Assembly: GCA_027489965.1 (NCBI GenBank)
Contig: JAIXZA010000100.1
Coordinates: 1 to 42,855 of the forward strand
Length of the DNA: 42,855 nucleotides
From: Verrucomicrobiaceae bacterium
GTDB lineage: Bacteria > Verrucomicrobiota > Verrucomicrobiia > Verrucomicrobiales > Verrucomicrobiaceae
Direction: 5' to 3'
Shown here one piece after another: positions 15,325-23,148 of this stretch. Each line of letters begins with the position of its first letter. The stretch's first letter is position 1. The position numbers and the translations under genes are program-made. The notes below the pieces were generated by a model. That model saw only the letters and a list, made by a program, of their open reading frames with translations, was not told the origin of the DNA and made no database searches.

Positions 15325-16058
15325 ACCTCCCCGACCTCCGTCACAAGCTACGCCAAGCCGCGACTCCCGAACAAGCGGCCATCGCTCGGCGATTCTTCAA
15401 AACAGGCCCCGGCGACTATGGCGAAGGAGATCGCTTTCTCGGACTCAAAGTGCCACAACTCCGTGCGGACCTTCCCCACACCGATGAACTCAGTGAGGTG
15501 GACGTTTTGGACCTCATGCGCTCCGAATGGCATGAAGAACGGCTCCTCGCCCTGCTGGTGCTCGGACGTCGATTCTGTCGGGCAAAAAAGGACACCGCCA
15601 CTCAGCAGCGCATCATCAGCCTCTACCTCGCCAACACGAAATGGATCAACAACTGGGACCTCGTCGATAGCAGCGCCCCGCACATCCTCGGTGCTTGGTT
15701 GCTCAAGCGAGATCGCTCCGTGCTCGATACCCTCGCCGCCTCGACCAGTCTCTGGGAACAGCGCATTGCCGTCCTTGCCACGCAGGCCTTCATCCGCGCA
15801 GGAGACTTCGCCGACACCCTCAGACTCAGCGCCCTCTTTTTGTCCCATCCGCACGATCTCATGCACAAAGCCTGCGGCTGGATGCTCCGTGAGGTCGGCA
15901 AACGCGATGTGAAGGCGCTGCAAATCTTTCTGGACTCAACCGCCGCTCAAATGCCGCGCACCATGCTGCGCTACGCCCTTGAAAAACTTCCCGAAAAGAC
16001 AAGAAAAGACTACTTGTCCATGAAGCCGCGACCGTCTGCAAAGAGAGGCCATTTCTGA
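15321..16058 (+). CDS. DNA alkylation repair glycosylase, AlkD family
   Basis: A 245-residue all-helical HEAT-repeat protein. The AlkD active site is well kept: INNWDLVDSSAPHILG supplies Trp112 and Asp116 (like W109/D113 of Bacillus cereus AlkD), WEQRIAVLATQAFIR supplies Arg148, and HKACGWMLREVGKRD provides the later conserved Trp. AlkD removes N3- and N7-alkylated purines without base flipping. ATG at 15321 was chosen over TTG at 15312 because it overlaps the preceding stop. It is odd that a DNA-repair enzyme ends a membrane-protein operon. Confidence 0.92.
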   Translation: MNLPDLRHKLRQAATPEQAAIARRFFKTGPGDYGEGDRFLGLKVPQLRADLPHTDELSEVDVLDLMRSEWHEERLLALLVLGRRFCRAKKDTATQQRIISLYLANTKWINNWDLVDSSAPHILGAWLLKRDRSVLDTLAASTSLWEQRIAVLATQAFIRAGDFADTLRLSALFLSHPHDLMHKACGWMLREVGKRDVKALQIFLDSTAAQMPRTMLRYALEKLPEKTRKDYLSMKPRPSAKRGHF

Positions 16059-16348
16059 ATCTAGCGATCAATCCACGACGCGCAGGATGTGGAACGAAGA
16101 GTAACTTTAGCCGTATGAGTCGGAGACAATAAAGCAACTGGACACTCCATTTACAGGTCAGAACCAATTCCTGCTAATTCTGCTAATCCTGCGATTAGAA
16201 ACTCGAATCACGAACAGTCTCATATCACCCATGGCGTGCGGAAATGCACGTAACTCCAGCCCAGTTAGTTAGAGGACTATTGGTTGGGTTAGGACCACAA
16301 AAAGTCCGATCTCTGCCGACGCCAAGCACCTCCGTTTTAAAGCACTGC
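16059..16348. other. Convergent intergenic region without a gene
   Basis: A 290-bp gap between the 3' ends of the AlkD-like and carbonic-anhydrase genes. It holds short repeats (TGCTAATTCTGCTAATCCTGC near 16174-16194) and a weak stem (CGTGC/GCACG near 16226-16240), but no clear terminator and no convincing reading frame. Confidence 0.5.
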
Positions 16349-16918
16349 CTAAGTTGAGGGAGCGTTGGAAGCTTGGGCCAATAGCGACGAGACATCCAAT
16401 TCAAGATAGCGCCTTGAGATGGCGACATATTTTAAAGCTAGTTGAGCGTTGGCTTGTTGTTCAGCCTCGGTGAGGGGGCGGACGACCCGTGCTGGCGAGC
16501 CCATAACCAATGATCCTTCCGGCACTTGCATCCCCTTGGTGACCAATGAACCTGCGGCCACAATGCTGCGGGCACCGATGACGGCACCATCTAAAATGAT
16601 GGCACCCATGCCAATGAGAACTTCATCACCAACGGTGCAGGCATGAACCACGGCCCGATGCCCAACCGTCACGCGTTCCCCTAAAATGCAGGGGAAATCG
16701 TCGCTCACATGCAGCACACAACCATCCTGAACGTTAGACTGAGCGCCGATAATGATGGAATTAATATCACCGCGCAAAACCGCGCCGAACCAAATGCTTG
16801 ACTCAGCGTTTAACTCCACTGAACCGAGCACGGAACAGCCTGGAGCAAGGAATGCAGACTGGTGCACGGAAGGGTTGAAGTCAGGAATCAAGAGGTTTTT
16901 CAAATTGGGGTAACTCAT
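16349..16918 (-). CDS. Gamma-class carbonic anhydrase-like hexapeptide protein
   Basis: A 189-residue protein made of left-handed beta-helix hexapeptide turns from residue ~24 to 140 (SVLGSVELNAESSIWFGAVLRGDINSIIIGAQSNVQDGCVLHVSDD). The three zinc ligands of the gamma class are present: His70, His87 and His92. The loop Glu62/Glu84 of the archaeal Cam enzyme is not obviously kept, as is usual in the CamH/YrdA/PaaY subgroup. A short C-terminal helix follows. It could hydrate CO2 or be one of the inactive or other-function relatives. Cytoplasmic; divergent from the HU gene. Confidence 0.9.
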   Translation of the reverse strand: MSYPNLKNLLIPDFNPSVHQSAFLAPGCSVLGSVELNAESSIWFGAVLRGDINSIIIGAQSNVQDGCVLHVSDDFPCILGERVTVGHRAVVHACTVGDEVLIGMGAIILDGAVIGARSIVAAGSLVTKGMQVPEGSLVMGSPARVVRPLTEAEQQANAQLALKYVAISRRYLELDVSSLLAQASNAPST

Positions 16919-16956
16919 GGAACAGCCTAGTCGCAGGTTTTGTGAATATTTTATGT

Positions 16957-16986
16957 TTGACGGAAAGGCCTGAATAGCCTTTTAAT
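16957..16986 (+). promoter_or_regulatory. Candidate sigma-70-type promoter of the HU gene
   Basis: TTGACG (16957-16962) and TTTAAT (16981-16986), 18 bp apart, each one base from consensus. The spacer contains AAAGGC and GCCTTT (16964-16969 and 16977-16982), a small palindrome overlapping the -10 box that might bind a regulator. The predicted leader is about 65-70 nt. Confidence 0.5.
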
Positions 16987-17059
16987 CAATGACAATTCCG
17001 TTTAATCCCATGGCGGAAATGCCTGAGCATCAATACCAGCAACAACCGAAAATAATAGC

Positions 17060-17335
17060 ATGAACAAAGCCCAACTCCTCGAACTCATCCAAAAAAACCT
17101 CGGCGGTGAAGTCACCAAGCGCGCCACAGGCGAAGCTCTTGAAGCTGTTCTCTCCGCAATCGCGAAGGGCGTGAAGAAAGACGGTAGCGTGCAGCTCATC
17201 GGCTTTGGCACCTTCAAGGTCGCTAAGCGTGCAGCTCGCACAGGTCGCAACCCAAAGACTGGCGCATCCATGAAGATCAAAGCTTCCAAGAGCGTCCGTT
17301 TCGTTGCTTCCTCCGCTCTGAAGGCTTCTCTGTAA
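17060..17335 (+). CDS. HU-family nucleoid DNA-binding protein
   Basis: A 91-residue protein with the HU/IHF fold: MNKAQLLELIQKN, TKRATGEALEAVLSAIAKGVKKDGSVQLIGFGTFKVAKRAARTGRNPKTGASMKI, then the C-terminal helix. The GFGTF turn and the RTGRNPKTG arm (with the intercalating proline) are diagnostic. HU binds and bends DNA without strict sequence preference. It is a single gene with its own promoter-like element and a strong terminator. There is no Shine-Dalgarno sequence before the ATG, although it should be highly expressed. Confidence 0.96.
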   Translation: MNKAQLLELIQKNLGGEVTKRATGEALEAVLSAIAKGVKKDGSVQLIGFGTFKVAKRAARTGRNPKTGASMKIKASKSVRFVASSALKASL

Positions 17336-17358
17336 TCCTTCAAGCTTGATAAAGCTAT

Positions 17359-17399
17359 GCCCCGCAGTGCTCCGTGAAAGAGCTGCGGGGCTTTTTGTT
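17359..17399 (+). terminator. Intrinsic terminator of the HU gene
   Basis: GCCCCGCAG (17359-17367) pairs with CTGCGGGGC (17383-17391), with extra inner pairing GCTC/GAGC, followed by TTTTTGTT. It starts 24 bp after the HU stop codon. Confidence 0.93.
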
Positions 17400-17423
17400 G
17401 AGCATAATGATCTCCTCATCGGC

Positions 17424-17462
17424 CAAAGAAAAGGCCTCCAAAAAAAATCTTGGGAGGCCTTT
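17424..17462 (-). terminator. Intrinsic terminator of the beta-propeller gene
   Basis: Read on the minus strand, AAAGGCCTCC (17462-17453) pairs with GGAGGCCTTT (17439-17430) around a T-rich loop, followed by TCTTT. It lies 27 bp after the stop of the 1083-residue propeller gene and marks the end of that operon. It faces the HU terminator, closing both convergent units. Confidence 0.85.
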
Positions 17463-17488
17463 CCACTCTAGCGAGTTAACCAAATGGG

Positions 17489-20400
17489 TTAAGGGGCCAA
17501 TGAGCTGCGCTGAAGAAACTCGACACCATAATCTGCAGCAGGAATCCAGAGATCCAAATTCGGTGTGAAGACGGCACGATTGACTTGGAGCCAAAGATTG
17601 GTCGGTGTATCAAAGGAGGCAACGGGTGTCAGCACACCTGTAGCGGCGGCGATACTAGCGACTTCCAGATTGCCGTAGCTGCTGGCTAAAACGTGGCCGC
17701 TAATCACATTCAACAAGGATGGCACTTCTGTGGTAGTCCATGAATTGATCTGGGCTAAGCGACCCGTGATGCTATTGTAACCGACTCCTACTACGCCTTT
17801 GCTTCCTGCTTCCTTTGCAAGATAAAGGCGTGTGCCGTCAGTGGTGCTAGCAGAGTAAAAAGGAGTCGCGGTGATGTAGTTGTCCAGCTGCCAAGCGCTG
17901 ACGCCATCATAGCCACTGGCCTGGATCACACGTGTAGCGCTGCCGGCCGTGCTGATTTGCTGATCAGAATTGGTCAGAATCACGGCCCCCTGAGCATCTG
18001 CCTGAGCGACACTCAACAACTGACCTGGGATTGAAACTGGATCACGAAGCACAGGCTCAGCTGCACGCCAGTCCACCACTTGCAGCCATGAGGCCACACG
18101 CCAGTCGTAGTTGTAATAGGGATAAATGACTGAGCTGAGGGCCACCGATTTGATGGTGAAAGAAGCAGCGCCTTGAGAAAGCGTGGTTGTGCTAACTGTG
18201 TTGGCCACAGGCTCTACAGCAGTATCATAGCTGAAGTAAATGAAGCCTGCTTCAACAAAGGCGCGGCTAGTGCCACGCAGACTGCCTCTGACATTCACTG
18301 ACTGAGCTTGAGCAGCGGTAATGCCTGAGGCACCTACACTCAGCGGACATAGGACGGCAGCTGGATTAGTTATGGAGAGGATGGGTGCCGTTGTATTGGC
18401 TGCTACTCGTAGGGGGGCGGCAGCGGTCGTATTCAAGGAAATGACGGCAGGCCGGATGTTGTTAATTGCATAAACGGGCCCCCACCAACCCCACCAGCGC
18501 TGCATCTGCATTGGGATATACCAGACGAGTGTTTGGGCACTTGTCCAAAGCGGCTGAACAGAATCGAGATTCATCTGGTATTCGCTGAGCCCAGTTAGAT
18601 CATGCTCCACTCGGCTAACTTCCGTCACTGTGGGTGGTGCGCCAAGCTCTAGAACGACTGTGCGTAAGCTCTGTGGTGCACTATCCGCAGCAGGCACCCA
18701 TTGGGCCAGATAGAGGCGATTGTCTTTCTGAGTCACACCGACCACCCGACCAGCACCTAGATCGACGCTTTGCAGGAGTGAATCAGGATCACTAGCAGGA
18801 GAGATGCGCAGCTTAGCCGAAGTTCCACCTGTGCTGCCGATGCTGCGGATGAACCAACCACCGTACCAGCCAGTGCTACCATCTTCAATCTGCACCAGGT
18901 AATCTCCAAATGGCACCACTCGGTCCGTACGCCAAGCTAGCGACAAAGTGACCTCTGGGGCGGTGTCTGTGGCATCTGTGCCATGCACGAGCAGCTCCTG
19001 ACCTGAGATGGTGACAAAGTGACCAGCAATCCAGCTGCCACGGCGGGGATTAAAGCTATGATTGATCGTGGTGCCCATGGTGAGGGCATCTGTTCCGACA
19101 TTAACGATCTGGATGGCTTTCTGTCCACCACCCGCTCCCCAGCCCCACGTTTGAAATGGCACCATGACCACACCCTGATCAGGTAGATACTCGACCGCTT
19201 TCTCATCATAGTTGGCTTCGCTCCAGCTGTGGGTGCCTTCAGCGCCTAGAGGCAGGCGTGAGAGCAGGGTCGGGGCGGTAACATCTGTCACATCAAAGAG
19301 TGAGACCGTGACGCGCCAGTCCTCCACACCGACAGCAAGAAGGCGATCTCCAAGAGGCTCTAGATAGGTGCTCCAGCCTGGCACCTCGAGCTCACCTGAA
19401 AGCACCAGAGCTGAGGGATCGGCGATGTCCACGATGAAGAGTGGATCGGTGTTACGGAAGGTCACGACATACAAGCGATCTCCATCAAAACGAGTGGCGT
19501 GCAGCTGCTCATTGCGGGCGCTCAGCAGCTCAATAGCGGATAAGGTCGTGACGGTGCTTCCGGCGAGCGGGAAAGTTTCCACCCATGTCTGACGATTTGA
19601 CCAATTCTGCCAATCAAGGGAGACGGTCACCACGGCACCATTAACGATGCTCATTTTGAACTTGTCTTGAATCTGACCACGCGGCGTGAGCGTCTTTACC
19701 AAGGCTGGAGCCGCAGCAACATCAATGACGTGAACGTTTGAACCATAACCAGACGAGCGGGACGTGCCGATCATCAGATGACCTTCAGCCGCCTGTAGAG
19801 CCGACGGCCAACCAGGGAAACGTAGGGTGCCGAGTCTTTGCGGCGCGTCGATGTTGGAAAGATCCACGCTAGTGAGGACTGATTCAGGATTCCAAGTGCT
19901 GGAGTTCTGTGACCAGACGCTGCAAAGAACGTGCAGTGTCGTGCCGATCAGGCGAGTATCTGTGATGGCACCTTCCAGCGGCACTTCTCCGATCAAAGCA
20001 GGCACGCCAGCGGTCACGCGAATGAGCCAGACAGTGGCAGCACCTTGACGAGCTTTGTCATTGGAGCGGCCGAGAAGAGCGACGGTCGATCCAGCCTGAT
20101 CCAGCAGGAACATCTGCTCGCCACTGGCTGGCAGACGCAGGCTGCCCACGCGCACGGGCAGTGTCGGATCACTCAGATCTAGGATTTGCAGACCGCGGTA
20201 TTGATTGAAGAAATACACCTGATCTCCCACAATCTGCCAGATGTCCGACTCGACTGCTTGAGCCGTCGTAGCTCTTGAATCGGCAACAGCGGTGACTGTG
20301 CCAGTGGCATTACTCATCATGAGAGGGCCACCTGAATTCAGGGAAAGCATGCCATTGTTAGCATTGAGATCTTTGCGATCAAAGCTGCGTTTGCCTCTCA

Positions 20401-20740
20401 GGAAGCGCGATGGGAACTTGGCTCCACGATAGCCCTGCGCCCGCAACTCGGAAGCTGGGATAGAGGAGGGCAGATTCACGGTCACACGGCGCACCGCGGC
20501 CCAGGTATTGGCGGTAGGATAGGAAACGCTGATCGGCTTCCAGCCAGCGCCAGCTTTTTGCTCGATGACGACCTGCTGCACGCCACGCTCCACAGCAACT
20601 GTGGCCGTGCGGCTTTTTAAAGTAAAGCGCAAGGGCACAGCGACCGCTGTTGAGGACGCTGACTGAGCTGAGGAGGTCTGGATCAGAGCACTCAGGCAAA
20701 AGAGTGCTGCAGTGATCTTTGAGAGACGGTTAAGGTTCAT
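17489..20740 (-). CDS. Large secreted beta-propeller protein (PF09826-like)
   Basis: A 1083-residue protein with signal peptide (residues 1-25). After a ~150-residue N-terminal part, a long propeller region carries repeated blades such as DIWQIVGDQVYFFNQYRGLQILDLSDPTLPVRVGSL, RLYVVTFRNTDPLFIVDIADPSALVLSGELEVPGW and DRLLAVGVEDWRVTVSLFDVTDVTAPTLLSRLPLGAEG. This matches the 'beta propeller domain of secreted proteins' (C-terminal of S-layer-like proteins). A second, more divergent propeller-like half follows. No enzyme motif is seen, so it is probably structural or ligand-binding at the cell surface. It lies 64 bp downstream of the anti-sigma-like gene and is likely co-transcribed with the sigma factor. 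Confidence 0.9.
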   Translation of the reverse strand: MNLNRLSKITAALFCLSALIQTSSAQSASSTAVAVPLRFTLKSRTATVAVERGVQQVVIEQKAGAGWKPISVSYPTANTWAAVRRVTVNLPSSIPASELRAQGYRGAKFPSRFLRGKRSFDRKDLNANNGMLSLNSGGPLMMSNATGTVTAVADSRATTAQAVESDIWQIVGDQVYFFNQYRGLQILDLSDPTLPVRVGSLRLPASGEQMFLLDQAGSTVALLGRSNDKARQGAATVWLIRVTAGVPALIGEVPLEGAITDTRLIGTTLHVLCSVWSQNSSTWNPESVLTSVDLSNIDAPQRLGTLRFPGWPSALQAAEGHLMIGTSRSSGYGSNVHVIDVAAAPALVKTLTPRGQIQDKFKMSIVNGAVVTVSLDWQNWSNRQTWVETFPLAGSTVTTLSAIELLSARNEQLHATRFDGDRLYVVTFRNTDPLFIVDIADPSALVLSGELEVPGWSTYLEPLGDRLLAVGVEDWRVTVSLFDVTDVTAPTLLSRLPLGAEGTHSWSEANYDEKAVEYLPDQGVVMVPFQTWGWGAGGGQKAIQIVNVGTDALTMGTTINHSFNPRRGSWIAGHFVTISGQELLVHGTDATDTAPEVTLSLAWRTDRVVPFGDYLVQIEDGSTGWYGGWFIRSIGSTGGTSAKLRISPASDPDSLLQSVDLGAGRVVGVTQKDNRLYLAQWVPAADSAPQSLRTVVLELGAPPTVTEVSRVEHDLTGLSEYQMNLDSVQPLWTSAQTLVWYIPMQMQRWWGWWGPVYAINNIRPAVISLNTTAAAPLRVAANTTAPILSITNPAAVLCPLSVGASGITAAQAQSVNVRGSLRGTSRAFVEAGFIYFSYDTAVEPVANTVSTTTLSQGAASFTIKSVALSSVIYPYYNYDWRVASWLQVVDWRAAEPVLRDPVSIPGQLLSVAQADAQGAVILTNSDQQISTAGSATRVIQASGYDGVSAWQLDNYITATPFYSASTTDGTRLYLAKEAGSKGVVGVGYNSITGRLAQINSWTTTEVPSLLNVISGHVLASSYGNLEVASIAAATGVLTPVASFDTPTNLWLQVNRAVFTPNLDLWIPAADYGVEFLQRSSLAP

Positions 20741-20804
20741 GGCTGGGCTTGGAATTGAAGGTTTTACAGATGATGGATTGGTTTGGCAAGAAAAGAAAAA
20801 AGAC

Positions 20805-22481
20805 TCAAGGCGCTGCTGGAGGAGTTGGCGGTGGTACGGGAACGACGATCAGGTTAGCACCCGTTGAAGCGGAATGATCAGTGGCCATAGCCATCGCTTC
20901 AGCTTGGGCATTTCCCTGAAAAACATTGGTGGAGTTGGAGCTCTGGCTGGCCGTACGAGCTACGATGTTATATCCAGAACCAATGTTTACCAAAGCGCCC
21001 GACTGAACGTTTGTATTGCCGCCGGTATATGTGTTAGTACCGCCCCAAGCAAACTGGACGTTTCCATCTTTTCCCAAACCATCTCCGTTAGTGTTAATTG
21101 TGGCTGCACCCACTATCTGGCCTTGTCCTGGTGGTGAATCAACTATCGCGCCCGTAGCAACCACCACTGGATCAGCACTTGGCTGCGGCCCCATGTTTTG
21201 TCGGCGGTCTGCCCCTGGATCGTAGGCTGGGTTTAAAGTTAAAGAAACCGTGTTCCCATAGGGCAAAAACTGGATGGGGGCTCGATTCGTGGGCGAGGCC
21301 AGCTGTGGGGTGAAAATGATCAAAGGCACGGACTTGGCTGCTACGATCTTTTTGCGCTCCTCGTCCACTTCCTTGGCAGTCAGTACGCGATTGCTGGCTG
21401 GCTGATTATTCCCTGGCACGGCATAGATGGCGTAGCTGGGCATGGGCAGGCGACCCAGAAGATCCCGGGTCTCAGTCAGCATCTTCAAGGCCTCCCATTG
21501 ACCGCGGGTGATGGCGACGCTGCCATCGATAGCAGGCTTCACGCCTAGAGACTCGGCGTCTGCACGCAGAGCTGCTAGCCGATCAGGATCACTGATCGAC
21601 GGGCTGCCACTGGCATTGAGACGACCTGCCAGCATGTCTGATAGCACGCGCTTTTTCACCAGTTCAGGATAGATGCTCTGCTGGATCGTGATGGTGATCT
21701 GTGGCTCACTCACCTCCACCTCACAGCCTGCCAGCGCAGCCACGGCGCGGACCGCTTTTAAGAAAGGAATCGGACCGCTATGAAAGGTGATCCGCCGCTG
21801 GGAGGCACCCGTTGGCACCAGAACTCGGAGCTGATCCAGCGCCAGCGCTGCATCCCGATTCACTTCATTAAGCTGCCCTTGGAGAATGCCGATGGCACGG
21901 CTAAGTGGAATATTATCCAGAGACACGCCCGTCAGGAAAAAACGATCCAAATGCTCGGTGAGCAGCTCTTTAGGCTCTTGGGCTGCGCTCTCTGTGATCT
22001 TCGGTGCTTCAGAAACTACAGTCTTGTTTGAAGCCTTTGGCAGTTTCAGGGGCGGCTGCTGGATCGGTCCCACCAGCTCATGCACGATGACAGGTGGCCG
22101 CTCAAAGCCGGCCTCATTCCAGAAATAGACACTGACCAGACCCGCAACGAGGACTGCCGCTGCGGCACCCACCCAACGACGCGTCTTGGCACCCCACGGA
22201 CTCTGCGCAGTCCCTTGGCGGAGCGGACGCTGTGCAGCTTGGGTTTCTTTCTGGTCAATAGACCGCACAGCAGGAGCCAGCATTTTTATCTCACTGGCCC
22301 GCTCACTGACGGCCTCCGCCAACAGGGATTCAAAACGGGACGCAGCAGCCAATGCGGCAGCGCATTGAGGACACTCGGCCACGGCCTGCCAGAGGCGTGC
22401 GGCTTCCTCAGCGGTGGCGGTTTGATCCAGCCAACGGTCAATGAGAGTGATAAACTCGGCGCTGCGGGGGTCAGGCTTCAT
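20805..22481 (-). CDS. Membrane anti-sigma-like protein with long STN-like periplasmic region
   Basis: A 558-residue protein. The N-terminal cytoplasmic part resembles an anti-sigma zinc domain with CPQC (Cys37, Cys40), but the usual preceding His (position 33) is Ala. One membrane helix lies near residues 102-122. The outside part has an STN/secretin-N-like domain (VSLDNIPLSRAIGILQGQL..., IPFLKAVRAVAALAGCEVEVSEPQITITIQ) and a Gly/Asn/Thr-rich tail. The tail includes GGTNTYTGGNTNVQSGA near residue 485, which looks like an autotransporter repeat. The start overlaps the sigma-factor stop (ATGA). It probably holds the sigma factor at the membrane until an outside signal arrives. Confidence 0.83.
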   Translation of the reverse strand: MKPDPRSAEFITLIDRWLDQTATAEEAARLWQAVAECPQCAAALAAASRFESLLAEAVSERASEIKMLAPAVRSIDQKETQAAQRPLRQGTAQSPWGAKTRRWVGAAAAVLVAGLVSVYFWNEAGFERPPVIVHELVGPIQQPPLKLPKASNKTVVSEAPKITESAAQEPKELLTEHLDRFFLTGVSLDNIPLSRAIGILQGQLNEVNRDAALALDQLRVLVPTGASQRRITFHSGPIPFLKAVRAVAALAGCEVEVSEPQITITIQQSIYPELVKKRVLSDMLAGRLNASGSPSISDPDRLAALRADAESLGVKPAIDGSVAITRGQWEALKMLTETRDLLGRLPMPSYAIYAVPGNNQPASNRVLTAKEVDEERKKIVAAKSVPLIIFTPQLASPTNRAPIQFLPYGNTVSLTLNPAYDPGADRRQNMGPQPSADPVVVATGAIVDSPPGQGQIVGAATINTNGDGLGKDGNVQFAWGGTNTYTGGNTNVQSGALVNIGSGYNIVARTASQSSNSTNVFQGNAQAEAMAMATDHSASTGANLIVVPVPPPTPPAAP

Positions 22482-23005
22482 TCGGATTCTAGGGTGAGTC
22501 CCAACCGACGCTGCACGCAGTCACGTAACTGACGGCGCAGGCGGCTGAGGGTTTGGTAAAGGGCGTCCACGGAGAGACCGGCCTCAGCAGCCATCGCCTC
22601 CATGGGTTGGCCCACATGATAGCGGTCGCGGATAAAACGAGCACTGCGCTCTGGCAGTGTATCTAGGCACTGGTTCAGCGCCGTTTCCCGTGCCTCCCAG
22701 GGAGACTCAGCCTCATCGGCCATGAAGCCAGCAGACAGCATCTCCAGCGCCTCTGGCGTGCAGGACTCTGGCAGCCGCCCCTTCATCCGATGATCCTCCA
22801 GGATCTTTCGGGACGCAATGCCCCGAGCCCAAGCCCCAAAGGGCTTAGCTGGATCATAACGCTCAAATTTCTTCCAAAGGATCATGGCAACTTCTTGAAA
22901 AACATCCTCCCGAGTGGCTGGATCACGCACCGCCGCCCCGATAAATGCCCGCAGGTCCGACTGGACTGCGAGGAAGTGGGGAAGAAAGTGATCGTGCTCT
23001 AACAT
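22478..23005 (-). CDS. RNA polymerase sigma factor, ECF-like
   Basis: A 175-residue sigma-70-family protein. Region 2 includes RDPATREDVFQEVAMILWKKFERYDPAKPFGAWARGIASRKILEDHRM. Region 4 is LDTLPERSARFIRDRYHVGQPMEAMAAEAGLSVDALYQTLSRLRRQL. It belongs to the compact type common in Planctomycetota and Verrucomicrobiota. Its stop overlaps the start of the anti-sigma-like gene, the usual sigma/anti-sigma arrangement, and the beta-propeller gene follows. Autoregulation is likely but the promoter is not identified. Three TGACA-type direct repeats lie upstream. Confidence 0.93.
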   Translation of the reverse strand: MLEHDHFLPHFLAVQSDLRAFIGAAVRDPATREDVFQEVAMILWKKFERYDPAKPFGAWARGIASRKILEDHRMKGRLPESCTPEALEMLSAGFMADEAESPWEARETALNQCLDTLPERSARFIRDRYHVGQPMEAMAAEAGLSVDALYQTLSRLRRQLRDCVQRRLGLTLESE

Positions 23006-23026
23006 TCGTGGTGGCTACACTCTCTT

Positions 23027-23072
23027 TGACAGAAAGTTTATTTCCTGACAGAAAATCTTTTTGTGACAAAAA
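23027..23072. repeat. Three TGACAGAAA-type direct repeats between divergent genes
   Basis: TGACAGAAA at 23027-23035 and 23046-23054, and TGACAAAAA at 23064-23072: start-to-start distances 19 and 18 bp, close to two helical turns. They lie between the sigma-factor gene (minus) and the prolyl oligopeptidase gene (plus), so they may be binding sites for a regulator or sigma -35 boxes. Confidence 0.55.
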
Positions 23073-23148
23073 ATAGACAAGTCTCGGTGAGTTGAAACCC
23101 AAGCATTCTCGCTGTTGCGGCCAGCTTGGCGCGCGCTCCTGTAGAGGA

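Noticed and set aside
16165..16200. TGCTAAT repeats as a possible CRISPR or iteron array
   Set aside because: Only two full adjacent copies plus a fragment, no spacers; too little for either.
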